64,000 nt of DNA from Flavobacterium gilvum (GTDB taxonomy: Bacteria; Bacteroidota; Bacteroidia; Flavobacteriales; Flavobacteriaceae): positions 3,968,001 to 4,032,000 of the forward strand of contig NZ_CP017479.1 of NCBI RefSeq assembly GCF_001761465.1, given 5' to 3'. A program made the translations under genes and the position numbers. Position 1 is the stretch's first letter. Every line of letters starts with the position of its first letter. Of this stretch, positions 24,185-33,187 are shown one piece after another. The notes under the pieces are model-generated. The model searched no databases. It had not been told where the DNA came from and saw only the letters and a program-made list of their open reading frames with translations.

Positions 24185-24625
24185 TTAGCTTTTTTGAAAC
24201 AATTTTTCAACTTGTTCTTTTGATAATGGCTCAGACATATGGGTAGAACCAGCATCTTTACTGGAAACCATAAACTGTACCATTGTTTTATCTGAACTTG
24301 CAATATAATGTAACCAAACAAAGTTATTTGGTAATTCTAATTTTACATCATTCAGCGGACTTGCTGTAAATCCTTTTGAAATAATTGAGTACAGACTTTG
24401 ATAAGCATTATCAATGTTTTTGAATGTAAAAGCTTTCAAAGACGGCTCCTCATCTTCGCTTTGTACAGTTGTGTAAAAAAAGGTAAACTCATCGCCTATC
24501 TTTTGAACATAAAAACTATTATTTACTCTACCTAGTTTTTCAACTTGTACAGTTTCAAGAACCTTAATTTGGCTAAAGCCAATGGAACTAATAAATAAAG
24601 CAGCAATCGCAATAATTTTTCTCAT
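24185..24625 (-). CDS. Small secreted protein of unknown function
   Basis: The 146-residue protein has a signal peptide (MRKIIAIAALFISSIGFSQ) and a mature domain with alternating polar and hydrophobic strands. It has no Cys and no motif I recognise. It is a single gene with an exact -7 element TATGTTTG on the minus strand at 24672-24679, 47 bases before the ATG. It faces the YjdM-like gene across a shared terminator. Export to the periplasm or beyond is the only safe inference. Confidence 0.75.
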   Translation of the reverse strand: MRKIIAIAALFISSIGFSQIKVLETVQVEKLGRVNNSFYVQKIGDEFTFFYTTVQSEDEEPSLKAFTFKNIDNAYQSLYSIISKGFTASPLNDVKLELPNNFVWLHYIASSDKTMVQFMVSSKDAGSTHMSEPLSKEQVEKLFQKS

Positions 24626-25056
24626 AATATATTTGGGGTTAATAATACACTAGTAGGTTAGTATTTGCCCGCAAACATAATAATAACAATGAGACGACTT
24701 TGTTGATGCTTTACTTTTTTATTAACACTATTTTTTTGTTTTTGTTTGTAAATTAACACGACAACTTGCACGTCTTAAAATTCGAAATATTTGCCAAAAT
24801 TGAGAAATGGCACACAGATTAAACGGATTAAACTGATTCGCACAGATTTTTAATTTTTCTCGAAGCATAAAAGTCTACGATAATCTGTACAAAAAAATTC
24901 AATGAAATCTTAATGCGGATTCAAGGCTAAATTCAATGCAAAAAAAACGCTAACAAATAATATACTGTTAGCGTTTTCTAAAATTATTCCTTTATAAATT
25001 CTGCTTTCTGACTTCTGAAATCTAAATTCTAAATTCTGCCTTCTGAAATCTGCAAC
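24626..25056. other. Intergenic region with repeat remnants and a terminator
   Basis: No gene is seen in these 430 bases. CACACAGATTAAACGGATTA near 24810-24830 and CGCACAGATTTTTAA near 24839-24853 belong to the CACAGATT repeat family. A strong hairpin lies at 24944-24977. Close to the helicase gene there is a run of degenerate TCTGAAATCTAAATTCT words. Confidence 0.6.
24944..24977 (-). terminator. Terminator downstream of the DEAD-box gene
   Basis: AAAACGCTAACA (24944-24955) pairs with TGTTAGCGTTTT (24966-24977). The run of A bases on the left becomes the U tract for minus-strand transcripts. Confidence 0.75.
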
Positions 25057-26406
25057 CTACTCCTCCTCTTTCTTGATAACTTTTCTGGCTACTTCAATTT
25101 TGAATTTCTTGCCCTTCATTTTTTCATGTTTGACATGATGCAGCAAATCTTTTACTTTACTGAATTTTACAGCGGCAAATGAGATGAAATCTTTCACTTC
25201 AATAAGCCCTAAATCTCCTTTTTCCAATTTTCCTTTTTGGGAAAAGAAACCTACTATATCAATTTTATTCAACTTGTTTTTCTTTCCACCACTAATGTAA
25301 ATAGTCTGAAATTCGGGCGGTTTTGGCAATGTGGTTGCATTTTCCACATTAAAAACTTCCATGGCATAATCCAGATAATCCATTTTTTTCTCGCTTTCAT
25401 GTGTGATCACATAAGCAGTTCCAGATGCCTGCATACGTGCCGTACGACCATTCCTGTGGGTAAACTCATCTTCTTTTAAAGGCAAATGATAATGGATTAC
25501 GTGTTTCATTTCGGGAATATCGAGTCCGCGGGCAGCGAGATCTGTGGTGATTAAATAACTCATACTTCCGTTACGAAATTGAATCAGCGCGCGTTCCCTT
25601 TCCTCCTGATCCATTCCTCCGTGGTAATAAACACTATAGATACCTTTTTCATTGAGGGTATCGCTTATTCTTTCTGCAGCATCTCGATGATTGCAAAAAA
25701 CAATTGCCTGCTGTGATTTCAACGAACATATCAAATTAAACAAACTTCCCAATTTGTCTTTTTCTTTGGAAACAACCATTTTGGTGGTCAAATTACTTTC
25801 CTGTTCTTCTTCGCTTGGGATAAAATCAAGAATAGTAGGATTGACCACTCGGGTATATTTTGGAATTTCTATATCGGATGTTGCCGAAACTAAAACACGT
25901 TTGTTCAACTTAGAAAGTTTTCCAATAATAAAAGACATTTGCTCATGAAAACCCAATTGCAGGGATTTGTCAAACTCATCCAAAATCAAAGTCTGGATTT
26001 TGTCCAATCGAAAAGTACCTCTGTCGATATGATCTGCAATACGACCGGGAGTTCCTATCAAAACAGCTGGAGGATTACTTAGATTTTTTATTTCGGTTTC
26101 GATGGAATGTCCGCCGTAACACACATTTACTTTGTAATCGGTTCCCATTTTTTTCCAAACTTGTTCAATCTGCAATCCTAATTCCCGTGACGGAACCAAA
26201 ATCAAACATTGAACGGATAAAATTTCGGGCTGTAGCATTTCGAAAATTGGCAACAAAAAGGCCAAAGTTTTTCCGGAACCTGTTGGGGAAAGAAGCAATA
26301 CGTTATTGTCATTTAGGATGACATCTTGTGCAACTTCTTGCATTTCGTTTAGGCTTTCGATACCTAAATTCAATACTATATTATTGGAGTGGTGTTTTTT
26401 ATTCAT
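25057..26406 (-). CDS. DEAD-box RNA helicase with DbpA-type RNA-binding domain
   Basis: The 449-residue protein has the helicase core in order: Q-motif region NEMQ, motif I SPTGSGKT (about 41-48), PSRELGLQ, GTPGRIADH, motif II as DEFD (about 143-146) instead of DEAD, SATS, ARGLDIPEM and HRNGRTAR. The last 75 residues (ISGGKKNKLNKIDIVGFFSQ onward) form a DbpA-like RNA-binding domain, so a role in ribosome assembly is likely. The A-to-F change in motif II keeps the catalytic D-E-x-D. The ATG is four bases after a perfect -7 element. Confidence 0.92.
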   Translation of the reverse strand: MNKKHHSNNIVLNLGIESLNEMQEVAQDVILNDNNVLLLSPTGSGKTLAFLLPIFEMLQPEILSVQCLILVPSRELGLQIEQVWKKMGTDYKVNVCYGGHSIETEIKNLSNPPAVLIGTPGRIADHIDRGTFRLDKIQTLILDEFDKSLQLGFHEQMSFIIGKLSKLNKRVLVSATSDIEIPKYTRVVNPTILDFIPSEEEQESNLTTKMVVSKEKDKLGSLFNLICSLKSQQAIVFCNHRDAAERISDTLNEKGIYSVYYHGGMDQEERERALIQFRNGSMSYLITTDLAARGLDIPEMKHVIHYHLPLKEDEFTHRNGRTARMQASGTAYVITHESEKKMDYLDYAMEVFNVENATTLPKPPEFQTIYISGGKKNKLNKIDIVGFFSQKGKLEKGDLGLIEVKDFISFAAVKFSKVKDLLHHVKHEKMKGKKFKIEVARKVIKKEEE

Positions 26407-26410
26407 TTTG

Positions 26411-26418
26411 CAAAGGTA
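26411..26418 (-). promoter_or_regulatory. -7 element placed for a leaderless helicase transcript
   Basis: CAAAGGTA is TACCTTTG on the minus strand, an exact match to TAnnTTTG. Four bases (CAAA) separate it from the ATG at 26406, so transcription would begin at the start codon. No -33 element is evident. Confidence 0.5.
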
Positions 26419-26471
26419 ATCAAAAATAACACTTTGCTTTCGTATACTAATTTTTAACCTAAATTATGAGA

Positions 26472-26532
26472 TAGCCACAAATTACACAAATTAACACAAA
26501 TTAAATTGCGGTAATTTGGGTAATTTGTGGCT
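26472..26532. repeat. Inverted repeat between helicase and Omp85-type genes
   Basis: TAGCCACAAATTAC on the left pairs with GTAATTTGTGGCTA on the right across a short AT-rich loop with extra AATT words. It may terminate the minus-strand outer membrane protein gene and belongs to the CCACAAATT repeat type seen elsewhere in the window. Confidence 0.6.
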
Positions 26533-26579
26533 AAAACATTTTTAAAAACTATAAGTAATTTGTGGGTAAAACATAATCC

Positions 26580-27773
26580 CTAAAAAGCTTCGGTAAGCCT
26601 AAAATAAAATCCCCAATCCCCGCGACCTGCAGCGACATCTATTCCCGCATTTACTTTTTGACCGGCTTTTTCAATAACCCGATAACGAGCACCTACTCCT
26701 ATACTTGGTAATGGTTTGCTCCATGAAGCACCAGAATTATACCAATCGCCCGAAGCGGCTCCTGTTTCAGACTTACGATAAGCAATCCCGAGTCCGGCAA
26801 AACCAACGTATCCCCATTTTTTATAGAAATTATTTCTAAATTCTGATTGAACAGTGTATGTTTGATTTCCTCTATATTCCCCTTGCGTATAACCTCTTAA
26901 ATCTGTTTGACCAATATAATCCTGAGACGCAAAAGGAACATCTCCAAAATTGGCTTTCATAGCAAAACGGCTGGCCAAAATTTTGTGAGCGCCCAATTCC
27001 TTATAATGATTCACATATAACATCGTTTTAATAAAATCGTGGTCATTGTCCAACCAAGATGGCACAGTCGAGAATCTACCATCTATAAAAATTCCTGAAC
27101 TCGGATTGTAAATACTGTTTCGGGTATCATAACTTATTGGTACAGAAAGTGAATTCGTATTATTTGGCTCCACAATTTTGCTATCATCTGGAAGCGTGAC
27201 AGTAACATCTGAACGCATTATGAACCCACCCAAACCCAAATAAAAATTTTCAAAAACCCTTCTCTGTAACGAGAACGCAAACAGAGCTCCCTTCGTTGTA
27301 TAAGGTGTTTCATAAACGCCTGTTACGCCTCCCTCGCCTTCATCAAAGGATTGAAAAGCCTGAAAATTATAATTTATATATCCAACAGCAGTAAGCACTC
27401 TCCAATAATCTTCCTTAAGATAAAGACGTGTACCAACCATTATATAATAAGAATCATTCGTCGCATAATTACCTATAGCCATAACTCTGGAAAGAGGTGC
27501 TTTTTTGGAATCATCAGCCTTGAAAAGTCCCATGGTTATTGCTCCAACCCCTAATCCTTGTGAACGGTCATAAGTTAATGTAGGCATTGGTACAAAAGCA
27601 AATTTCTTTTCTTTCTTTTTGATGGTGTCACCACTTTTTACCGTATCCAAAATACCAATAAGTTTTAATGGTTTCATTTCTTCGGTACGGTTTCTATGCT
27701 TATCATTTTTTGAAAATGAAAAAGCACAAAGAGCAGAAAACAAAAATGCAAGTAGGGGGAGAGTTCTTTTCAT
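26580..27773 (-). CDS. Omp85/BamA-type outer membrane beta-barrel (surface antigen domain)
   Basis: The 397-residue protein has a signal peptide and then a short linker. The rest is barrel, with repeated amphipathic strands, an LRGY motif in DLRGYTQGEYRGNQ that corresponds to the loop-6 RGF/RGY signature of Omp85 proteins, and a terminal Phe (RLTEAF). No POTRA domains are present, so it is a barrel-only member like bacterial surface antigen PF01103 proteins. Its substrate is unknown, and it stands as a single gene. Confidence 0.85.
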   Translation of the reverse strand: MKRTLPLLAFLFSALCAFSFSKNDKHRNRTEEMKPLKLIGILDTVKSGDTIKKKEKKFAFVPMPTLTYDRSQGLGVGAITMGLFKADDSKKAPLSRVMAIGNYATNDSYYIMVGTRLYLKEDYWRVLTAVGYINYNFQAFQSFDEGEGGVTGVYETPYTTKGALFAFSLQRRVFENFYLGLGGFIMRSDVTVTLPDDSKIVEPNNTNSLSVPISYDTRNSIYNPSSGIFIDGRFSTVPSWLDNDHDFIKTMLYVNHYKELGAHKILASRFAMKANFGDVPFASQDYIGQTDLRGYTQGEYRGNQTYTVQSEFRNNFYKKWGYVGFAGLGIAYRKSETGAASGDWYNSGASWSKPLPSIGVGARYRVIEKAGQKVNAGIDVAAGRGDWGFYFRLTEAF

Positions 27774-27936
27774 CAGAAACTAAATTTTAAAGATCAAATA
27801 AGATAATTGTAAAAGTTCAACTATCGAATTTAAAGATAAAAAAATTAAAATCCCCATTTATCCAAAACAAAAAACTAATAATCAACAAATTAAAATAACA
27901 CAAACAATTATTTCTCCCAAATATTAAGTTTTATAC

Positions 27937-27974
27937 AAAAAAAAAAGGTGATACAAAAAAACTTCTGTACCACC
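27937..27974 (-). terminator. Terminator of the NUDIX gene
   Basis: On the minus strand GGTGGTACA pairs with TGTATCACC (one G-U pair) and is followed by a run of about ten T bases (A bases at 27937-27946 on the plus strand). Confidence 0.75.
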
Positions 27975-27995
27975 CTATTTTCATTTTACCAAAAA

Positions 27996-28604
27996 CTATT
28001 TATTATTGATTAATTTTTCTTCTTCAAACAGAAGCTTAATATTTTCATACGAATTTTGTAAAGCAGCTGGAATTTCGCTTGGTTTCAGCCAGGCTACTTT
28101 TTCAATTCCTTCTTCCAATTGACCTTTTGGAGTACCTTCAAATGAAGATTGCATCTCAAACCAATGCGTAATTTTTAGTCTGTATTTTCCGTTTCGTTTA
28201 AATACATGATACGTTTTCTGTAGTTTTTTAATGACTTCCAATCCATTTACACCTGTTTCTTCCTCAACTTCACGCATGGCGGTTTCTTCGATAGACTCCC
28301 CTTTATCAGTACCCCCTTTTGGCAAATCCCATTTTCCGTTTCTAAAAATAAATAAGACTTCCCCTTTTTTATTATATACCAATCCTCCGCCCGCTTTATT
28401 GACCGCAATTTTTGCCTTCAACGTTTTCATAATCACACTTTCATCAGGGTGATACAGATACGCTTTCTTAATTTTATTTTGAAACATTTTCACAATAACC
28501 TGCTCAATATCAATACTATCAAGCAAAAAAAGTTGAAAATCTGTCTCCTTAGAGATTTGATTTGTCAAAAAAAGTGGTTTGTCGTTAACAAAAACTTTAT
28601 ACAT
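27996..28604 (-). CDS. NUDIX hydrolase
   Basis: The 202-residue protein has a full Nudix box, GGTDKGESIEETAMREVEEE then TGV (about residues 110-132), giving the GX5EX7REUXEEXGU catalytic pattern. An N-terminal extension of about 90 residues is not recognised. The substrate cannot be predicted. Its ATG is only seven bases from the divergent pyrE ATG, so both promoters must lie within or at the edge of the opposite coding sequence. Confidence 0.88.
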   Translation of the reverse strand: MYKVFVNDKPLFLTNQISKETDFQLFLLDSIDIEQVIVKMFQNKIKKAYLYHPDESVIMKTLKAKIAVNKAGGGLVYNKKGEVLFIFRNGKWDLPKGGTDKGESIEETAMREVEEETGVNGLEVIKKLQKTYHVFKRNGKYRLKITHWFEMQSSFEGTPKGQLEEGIEKVAWLKPSEIPAALQNSYENIKLLFEEEKLINNK

Positions 28605-28607
28605 TTG
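28578..28607 (+). promoter_or_regulatory. pyrE promoter placed for a leaderless mRNA
   Basis: TTTG at 28578-28581, an 18-bp spacer and TACATTTG at 28600-28607 form a strong Bacteroidota promoter. Only four bases (TATT) separate it from the pyrE ATG at 28612. The promoter lies inside the start of the divergent NUDIX gene. Confidence 0.75.
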
Positions 28608-28611
28608 TATT

Positions 28612-29253
28612 ATGATTTTTAATAAAAATACAGCCGAAAAAACAGCCGAATTGCTTTTGCAAATAAATGCAATTAAATTGAATCCAGGAAATCCTTTTAC
28701 ATGGGCTTCTGGATGGAAATCGCCTATATATTGCGATAATCGTTTAATCCTCTCGTTTCCAGCTATAAGAAATTATGTTCGGGACGAATTTTCCAAAAAC
28801 ATCGAAAAACAATTTGGTAAGCCAGATGTAATCGCTGGTGTAGCCACTGGAGCAATTGGTATTGGTATGCTGGTTGCAGAAAGTATGGGACTACCTTTTG
28901 TGTATGTGCGTCCAGAACCCAAAAAACATGGTCGCCAAAACCAAGTCGAAGGTTTTTTGCAAAAAGGACAAAGCGTAGTAATCATAGAAGACTTGATAAG
29001 CACTGGAAACAGTAGCCTACTCGCCGTTGATGGTTTACGGGATGCAGGAGCAGTTATAAAAGGAATGGCAGCCATATTTACTTATGGATTTGATGTTGCA
29101 GAAGAAAACTTTAAAAATTCCAAAGTCGAGTTATATACTTTGAGTAATTATCAAAATTTATTGAATTTGGCTGTTGCCAAAAAATATATTACCGAAGAAG
29201 AAGAACAAACTTTGAGGGAATGGAATGGCAGTCCTGCTACTTGGAGTGTTTAA
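28612..29253 (+). CDS. pyrE: Orotate phosphoribosyltransferase
   Basis: PyrE makes orotidine monophosphate in pyrimidine synthesis. The 213-residue protein starts MIFNKNTAEKTAELLLQ and has WASGWKSPIYCDNR. The flexible catalytic loop is RPEPKKHGRQNQVEG (about 104-118) and the PRPP loop is VVIIEDLISTGNSSL (about 123-137). The frame extends upstream to 28579 but that ATG lies within the promoter. A SRPBCC gene follows after 57 bases and may be cotranscribed. Confidence 0.95.
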   Translation: MIFNKNTAEKTAELLLQINAIKLNPGNPFTWASGWKSPIYCDNRLILSFPAIRNYVRDEFSKNIEKQFGKPDVIAGVATGAIGIGMLVAESMGLPFVYVRPEPKKHGRQNQVEGFLQKGQSVVIIEDLISTGNSSLLAVDGLRDAGAVIKGMAAIFTYGFDVAEENFKNSKVELYTLSNYQNLLNLAVAKKYITEEEEQTLREWNGSPATWSV

Positions 29254-29310
29254 GCAACATATTCTGATTTTTTCCAAACGCTTAAAAACAAAAAATACAC
29301 CAATAAAAGA

Positions 29311-29703
29311 ATGAACTTAGAAAGTCCAAAAGTTACAGTTGAAAAATCAAGTCAAGAATTATTTGATTTGTTAAGCGATGTAAAAAACTTCGAAAAATTA
29401 ATGCCCGATAATATTGCAAAATTTGAAGTTACCTCAGAAGATGCTTTTATTTTTGGATTAAAAGGAATGCCAGAAATCAAATTGAAGATGAAAGAAAAAG
29501 TGGCTCCAAACAAAATCGTTTTGGGAGCTGCAAGCGACAAAATTCCTTTTACCTTGGTAGCCAACATCGATACCGTATCAGATCAGTCAAGTGCTGTAAA
29601 ACTGGATTTTGAAGGTGAATTTAATGCAATGATGGCTATGATGGTAAAAGGCCCTATCAGCAAATTTATCGAAACTCTAGCAAACAACATGACAAAATTG
29701 TAA
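29311..29703 (+). CDS. SRPBCC-superfamily (START-like fold) protein
   Basis: The 130-residue protein looks like a small ligand-binding helix-grip domain. It has SSQELFDLLSDVKNFEKLMP near the start, a run of beta strands, and a long C-terminal helix (GPISKFIETLANNMTKL). It lies directly after pyrE and before a strong terminator, so it may share the pyrE promoter. The ligand and any link to pyrimidine synthesis are unknown. Confidence 0.75.
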   Translation: MNLESPKVTVEKSSQELFDLLSDVKNFEKLMPDNIAKFEVTSEDAFIFGLKGMPEIKLKMKEKVAPNKIVLGAASDKIPFTLVANIDTVSDQSSAVKLDFEGEFNAMMAMMVKGPISKFIETLANNMTKL

Positions 29704-29723
29704 GACAAGTATAACCCAAAAAG

Positions 29724-29755
29724 AAAGCCTTTTAGTTTTATTGCTAAAAGGCTTT
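29724..29755 (+). terminator. Terminator of the pyrE unit
   Basis: AAAGCCTTTTAG (29724-29735) pairs perfectly with CTAAAAGGCTTT (29744-29755), followed by more T bases. Confidence 0.85.
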
Positions 29756-29937
29756 TTTACTTCCACAGATTTCAGTTTAACCCAGAATTATATTTTTTTT
29801 AAAGCAGATTTCACAGATTATCACAGATTTTTTTTACACGGAAGTAAAATTCGTGCAATTCGTATCTAACAACCTAATCTTAGATAAATTATCTTTCTTC
29901 AAATTTGCCTAATTTGTGGCTATAGCGTAATTCCGGC

Positions 29938-30666
29938 TTAATAAAGCATCTGCACTTCCTTCAGATTGTATTCGCAAATACTGTCATCTTCCAAAAGAAT
30001 CTGAAGTTTCCCAACAGAAGAAACTCCTTTAATAATTCCCATAAAATTATCCTGATTTTCATCCGAAAAAGCTGCAGGAACCCCTATTTTAAACAATTCT
30101 CCGGTATATTCTTCCCACAAATCAAAAGCTACGGCATTGTATTTCGCTATCATTTGCTCTATTTCTTCAACAATCCCAAACAAAATTTCTTCTTTATCAA
30201 ATAAAGTATCACAGATTACTGCCAACGATGACGCTCTTGGCAAATTCTCAAATTGCAACTGATTTACATTCAGCCCCAACCCAACAACAGAACGTATGGC
30301 TCCAGAACCTTTTATACTATTTTCAATCAATATGCCACCTATTTTCTTATTGGCTGACATAATGTCGTTTGGCCATTTCACACTTAATTCGGGAATACTG
30401 TATTTTTTCAAGGTTCGAATTACAGCCAATGACACAACTACATTCAAATTAAAAACAGCTTCATTATCAAATAAAAAATCCTTAACCAAAACACTCATTA
30501 TAAGATTCTTACCAGACTCAGAGTCCCACTTAGCCCCCATCTGCCCCTTCCCTTTTAATTGGTTTTCGGCGGTTACAACAGTAAAATTTTGAACTTCCTC
30601 CTTGTTCGATAACCCTTTTAAAAACTCATTTGTCGAATCTATGGCATCGAGTTTGATTAGCTTCAT
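29938..30666 (-). CDS. birA: Biotin--protein ligase (monofunctional)
   Basis: BirA activates biotin with ATP and attaches it to acetyl-CoA carboxylase and related carboxylases. From MKLIKLDAIDSTNEFL the 242-residue protein has the biotinyl-AMP loop KGKGQMGAKWDSESGKNL (about 38-55) and SVKWPNDIMSANKKIGGILI (about 93-112). A short SH3-like end follows. It lacks the N-terminal DNA-binding domain of E. coli BirA, so it should not act as a repressor. The ATG at 30666 is preferred to an earlier one that adds eight unmatched residues. Confidence 0.92.
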   Translation of the reverse strand: MKLIKLDAIDSTNEFLKGLSNKEEVQNFTVVTAENQLKGKGQMGAKWDSESGKNLIMSVLVKDFLFDNEAVFNLNVVVSLAVIRTLKKYSIPELSVKWPNDIMSANKKIGGILIENSIKGSGAIRSVVGLGLNVNQLQFENLPRASSLAVICDTLFDKEEILFGIVEEIEQMIAKYNAVAFDLWEEYTGELFKIGVPAAFSDENQDNFMGIIKGVSSVGKLQILLEDDSICEYNLKEVQMLY

Positions 30667-30710
30667 GTGTTCTTTTTTTTGATAAAACATAATTTAATAT
30701 TATGTCAGGG

Positions 30711-30744
30711 TCAAAATTAATCACAAAAAATGGTAACTTTACAA
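30711..30744 (-). promoter_or_regulatory. Promoter of birA
   Basis: On the minus strand TTTG (30741-30744), a 22-bp spacer and TAATTTTG (30711-30718) match the consensus. The -7 element lies 45 bases before the ATG at 30666. Confidence 0.6.
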
Positions 30745-30762
30745 ACTTATATAAAAAAATAA

Positions 30763-31134
30763 ATGGCGAAAAAGACTATAAACAACGATGTTCTCTTAGC
30801 AAACATCATCAAAGGAATAGAAGAAGTAAAAGGAAATGACATCGACATTTTAGATTTAAGAGAAATAGACACAGCCGTTTGTGACTATTTTGTCATCTGT
30901 AACGGTAATTCAAACACTCAAGTGAATGCCATCGTGAATTCTATTCAAAAAACAGTTTCTAAAGATTTAAAAGACAAACCTTGGCACGTTGAAGGTTCGG
31001 ATGTGGCCGAATGGGTATTGATGGACTATATTCACATCGTGGTGCATGTATTTCAAAAACACATTCGCGAATATTACAACATTGAAGGCCTTTGGGGTGA
31101 TGCCAAAATCACTAAAATAGAAAACAAATATTAA
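30763..31134 (+). CDS. rsfS: Ribosome silencing factor RsfS
   Basis: RsfS binds ribosomal protein L14 and blocks subunit joining when nutrients are limiting. The 123-residue protein has the family core IKGIEEVKGNDIDILDLREI (about 16-35), DYFVICNGNSNTQVNAI, and the end region WVLMDYIHIVVHVFQKHIRE with its conserved Tyr. It is 16 bases upstream of ftsH and probably in one operon. Confidence 0.93.
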   Translation: MAKKTINNDVLLANIIKGIEEVKGNDIDILDLREIDTAVCDYFVICNGNSNTQVNAIVNSIQKTVSKDLKDKPWHVEGSDVAEWVLMDYIHIVVHVFQKHIREYYNIEGLWGDAKITKIENKY

Positions 31135-31150
31135 GAAATAATCTTCTGCA

Positions 31151-33076
31151 ATGGCTAAAGAAAACAATCAAAATCCAAATAAATTTAAAGTAAGCCCCTG
31201 GTTAGTTTACACTGCTATATTATTCATTTTTCTAGCAATCAGTTTTTTAACTGGAGGATCAAGCTTTCACGAACCGGCACAATTGACTTCTTCGAAATTC
31301 AATTCTTATTTGGAAAAAGGACAAATCGAAAAAGTAATCGTTTACAATAAAAATGAAGCCGAAGTTTATTTAAACCAAAAAGCCTTAAGTGATCCTCAAC
31401 ATAAAAGTGTTGCAAAAGACGTGTTGGGCAATGTAAACAAAGGCCCTCATTATTCATTTGACATTGGTAATGACCAAATCTTTCAAACCAAACTTGAAAA
31501 AGCGGTTGCTGAAGGAAAATTAAAAGATTTTAATTTTTTACAAAAAAGCAACTGGACTGATCTTTTTGTAAGTCTGTTGCCAATCATTATCATTATTGGT
31601 GTTTGGATATTTATCATGCGAAAAATGTCAGGCGGGCCAGGAGGCGGAGGCGGACAGATTTTCAATATTGGAAAATCCAAAGCCAAACTTTTTGATGAAA
31701 AAACAGATATCAAAACCACATTCAAAGATGTGGCGGGTCTGGAAGGCGCCAAAGAAGAAATTCAGGAAATTGTCGAATTCTTGAAAAATCCTGAAAAATA
31801 CACCAATCTAGGAGGTAAAATTCCTAAAGGAGCTTTACTTGTAGGACCTCCGGGAACAGGTAAAACATTATTAGCTAAAGCTGTAGCCGGTGAAGCACAA
31901 GTCCCTTTCTTCTCATTATCTGGTTCGGATTTTGTTGAAATGTTTGTAGGTGTGGGTGCTTCAAGAGTGCGCGATCTTTTCAAACAAGCCAAAGAAAAAT
32001 CTCCAGCCATTATTTTTATTGACGAAATTGATGCTGTAGGTAGAGCCAGAGGAAAAAGCAATATGTCTGGTGGTAACGACGAAAGAGAAAACACGCTAAA
32101 TCAATTATTGACTGAAATGGACGGTTTTGGAACCAATTCAAATGTAATCGTTCTCGCTGCCACAAACAGAGCCGATGTTTTAGACAAAGCCTTAATGCGT
32201 GCCGGACGTTTTGACCGTCAGATTTTCGTTGACTTACCAGATATCCGCGAAAGAGCCGAAATTTTCCAAGTACACCTAGCTCCTTTGAAAAAAGTGGAAG
32301 GATTGGATATCGACTTTTTAGCCAAACAAACTCCTGGCTTTTCTGGAGCTGATATCGCAAATGTATGTAACGAAGCCGCACTTATTGCCGCCAGAAATAA
32401 CAAAGAAGCTGTTGACAAACAAGATTTCCTTGATGCGGTAGACCGTATCATTGGCGGACTTGAAAAGAAAAACAAAATCATCACTCCTGAAGAAAAAAGA
32501 GCTATTGCTATTCACGAAGCAGGACACGCCACTGTAAGCTGGATGCTGGAACACGCAGCACCGCTAATCAAAGTGACTATCGTTCCTCGTGGACAAAGCC
32601 TTGGAGCTGCATGGTATCTACCAGAAGAGCGCTTAATTGTTCGTACAGACCAAATGCTAGACGAAATGTGTGCTACAATGGGAGGTAGAGCTGCCGAAAA
32701 AGTAACTTTTGACAGAATATCCACAGGAGCTCTAAGCGATTTGGAAAAAGTGACTAAACAAGCCCGTGCTATGGTTACCGTTTACGGATTGAATGAAAAA
32801 ATTGGAAACGTAACTTATTACGATTCAAGCGGTCAAAGCGAATACAGTTTTTCAAAACCTTATTCTGACGAAACTGCCAAAATAATTGACAAAGAAATTT
32901 CAGATCTTATCGAAAATCAATATCAGAGAGCGATAACTATTCTTGAAGAAAACAAAGATAAATTAGAGCAGCTCGCCTCAATATTAATCGAAAAAGAAGT
33001 GATTTTCAAAGATGACCTAGAAGCTATCTTCGGAAAAAGAACTTTCGACAAAAACTTGGGAGAAGTAGTCTCTTAA
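31151..33076 (+). CDS. ftsH: ATP-dependent zinc metalloprotease FtsH
   Basis: FtsH is a membrane-bound AAA+ protease that removes damaged or short-lived membrane and soluble proteins. The 641-residue protein has two membrane helices (about 17-36 and 136-155) with a periplasmic region between, and a Gly-rich linker. The AAA module has Walker [14 protein letters not shown] near 233 and [12 protein letters not shown]. The second region of homology includes [15 protein letters not shown]. The zinc site HEAGH begins near residue 455. It is transcribed after rsfS and ends at a perfect terminator. Confidence 0.97.
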   Translation: MAKENNQNPNKFKVSPWLVYTAILFIFLAISFLTGGSSFHEPAQLTSSKFNSYLEKGQIEKVIVYNKNEAEVYLNQKALSDPQHKSVAKDVLGNVNKGPHYSFDIGNDQIFQTKLEKAVAEGKLKDFNFLQKSNWTDLFVSLLPIIIIIGVWIFIMRKMSGGPGGGGGQIFNIGKSKAKLFDEKTDIKTTFKDVAGLEGAKEEIQEIVEFLKNPEKYTNLGGKIPKGALLVGPPGTGKTLLAKAVAGEAQVPFFSLSGSDFVEMFVGVGASRVRDLFKQAKEKSPAIIFIDEIDAVGRARGKSNMSGGNDERENTLNQLLTEMDGFGTNSNVIVLAATNRADVLDKALMRAGRFDRQIFVDLPDIRERAEIFQVHLAPLKKVEGLDIDFLAKQTPGFSGADIANVCNEAALIAARNNKEAVDKQDFLDAVDRIIGGLEKKNKIITPEEKRAIAIHEAGHATVSWMLEHAAPLIKVTIVPRGQSLGAAWYLPEERLIVRTDQMLDEMCATMGGRAAEKVTFDRISTGALSDLEKVTKQARAMVTVYGLNEKIGNVTYYDSSGQSEYSFSKPYSDETAKIIDKEISDLIENQYQRAITILEENKDKLEQLASILIEKEVIFKDDLEAIFGKRTFDKNLGEVVS

Positions 33077-33100
33077 CTACTAAATAAAAACAATTAATTA

Positions 33101-33140
33101 AAATCTTAATTCAAAAACCCTTTTTGAATTAAGATTTTTT
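33101..33140 (+). terminator. Terminator after ftsH
   Basis: A perfect 17-bp stem, AAATCTTAATTCAAAAA (33101-33117) with 33121-33137, has a three-base loop and continues into a T run. The T run runs straight into the -7 element of the next gene. Confidence 0.85.
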
Positions 33141-33148
33141 TATCTTTG
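33141..33148 (+). promoter_or_regulatory. -7 element of the LUD-cdsA-psd unit
   Basis: TATCTTTG is an exact TAnnTTTG match directly after the ftsH terminator and 40 bases before the ATG at 33188. A TTTG lies at 33123-33126 but only 14 bp away. The element covers an upstream ATG at 33146, which cannot be the start. Confidence 0.6.
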
Positions 33149-33187
33149 AACGTTTTCAAGCAACACAAAACGATTATTAAGAAATTT

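Noticed and set aside
32016..32381. 121-residue minus-strand ORF inside ftsH
   Set aside because: Antisense shadow within the AAA domain; no motif or signal.
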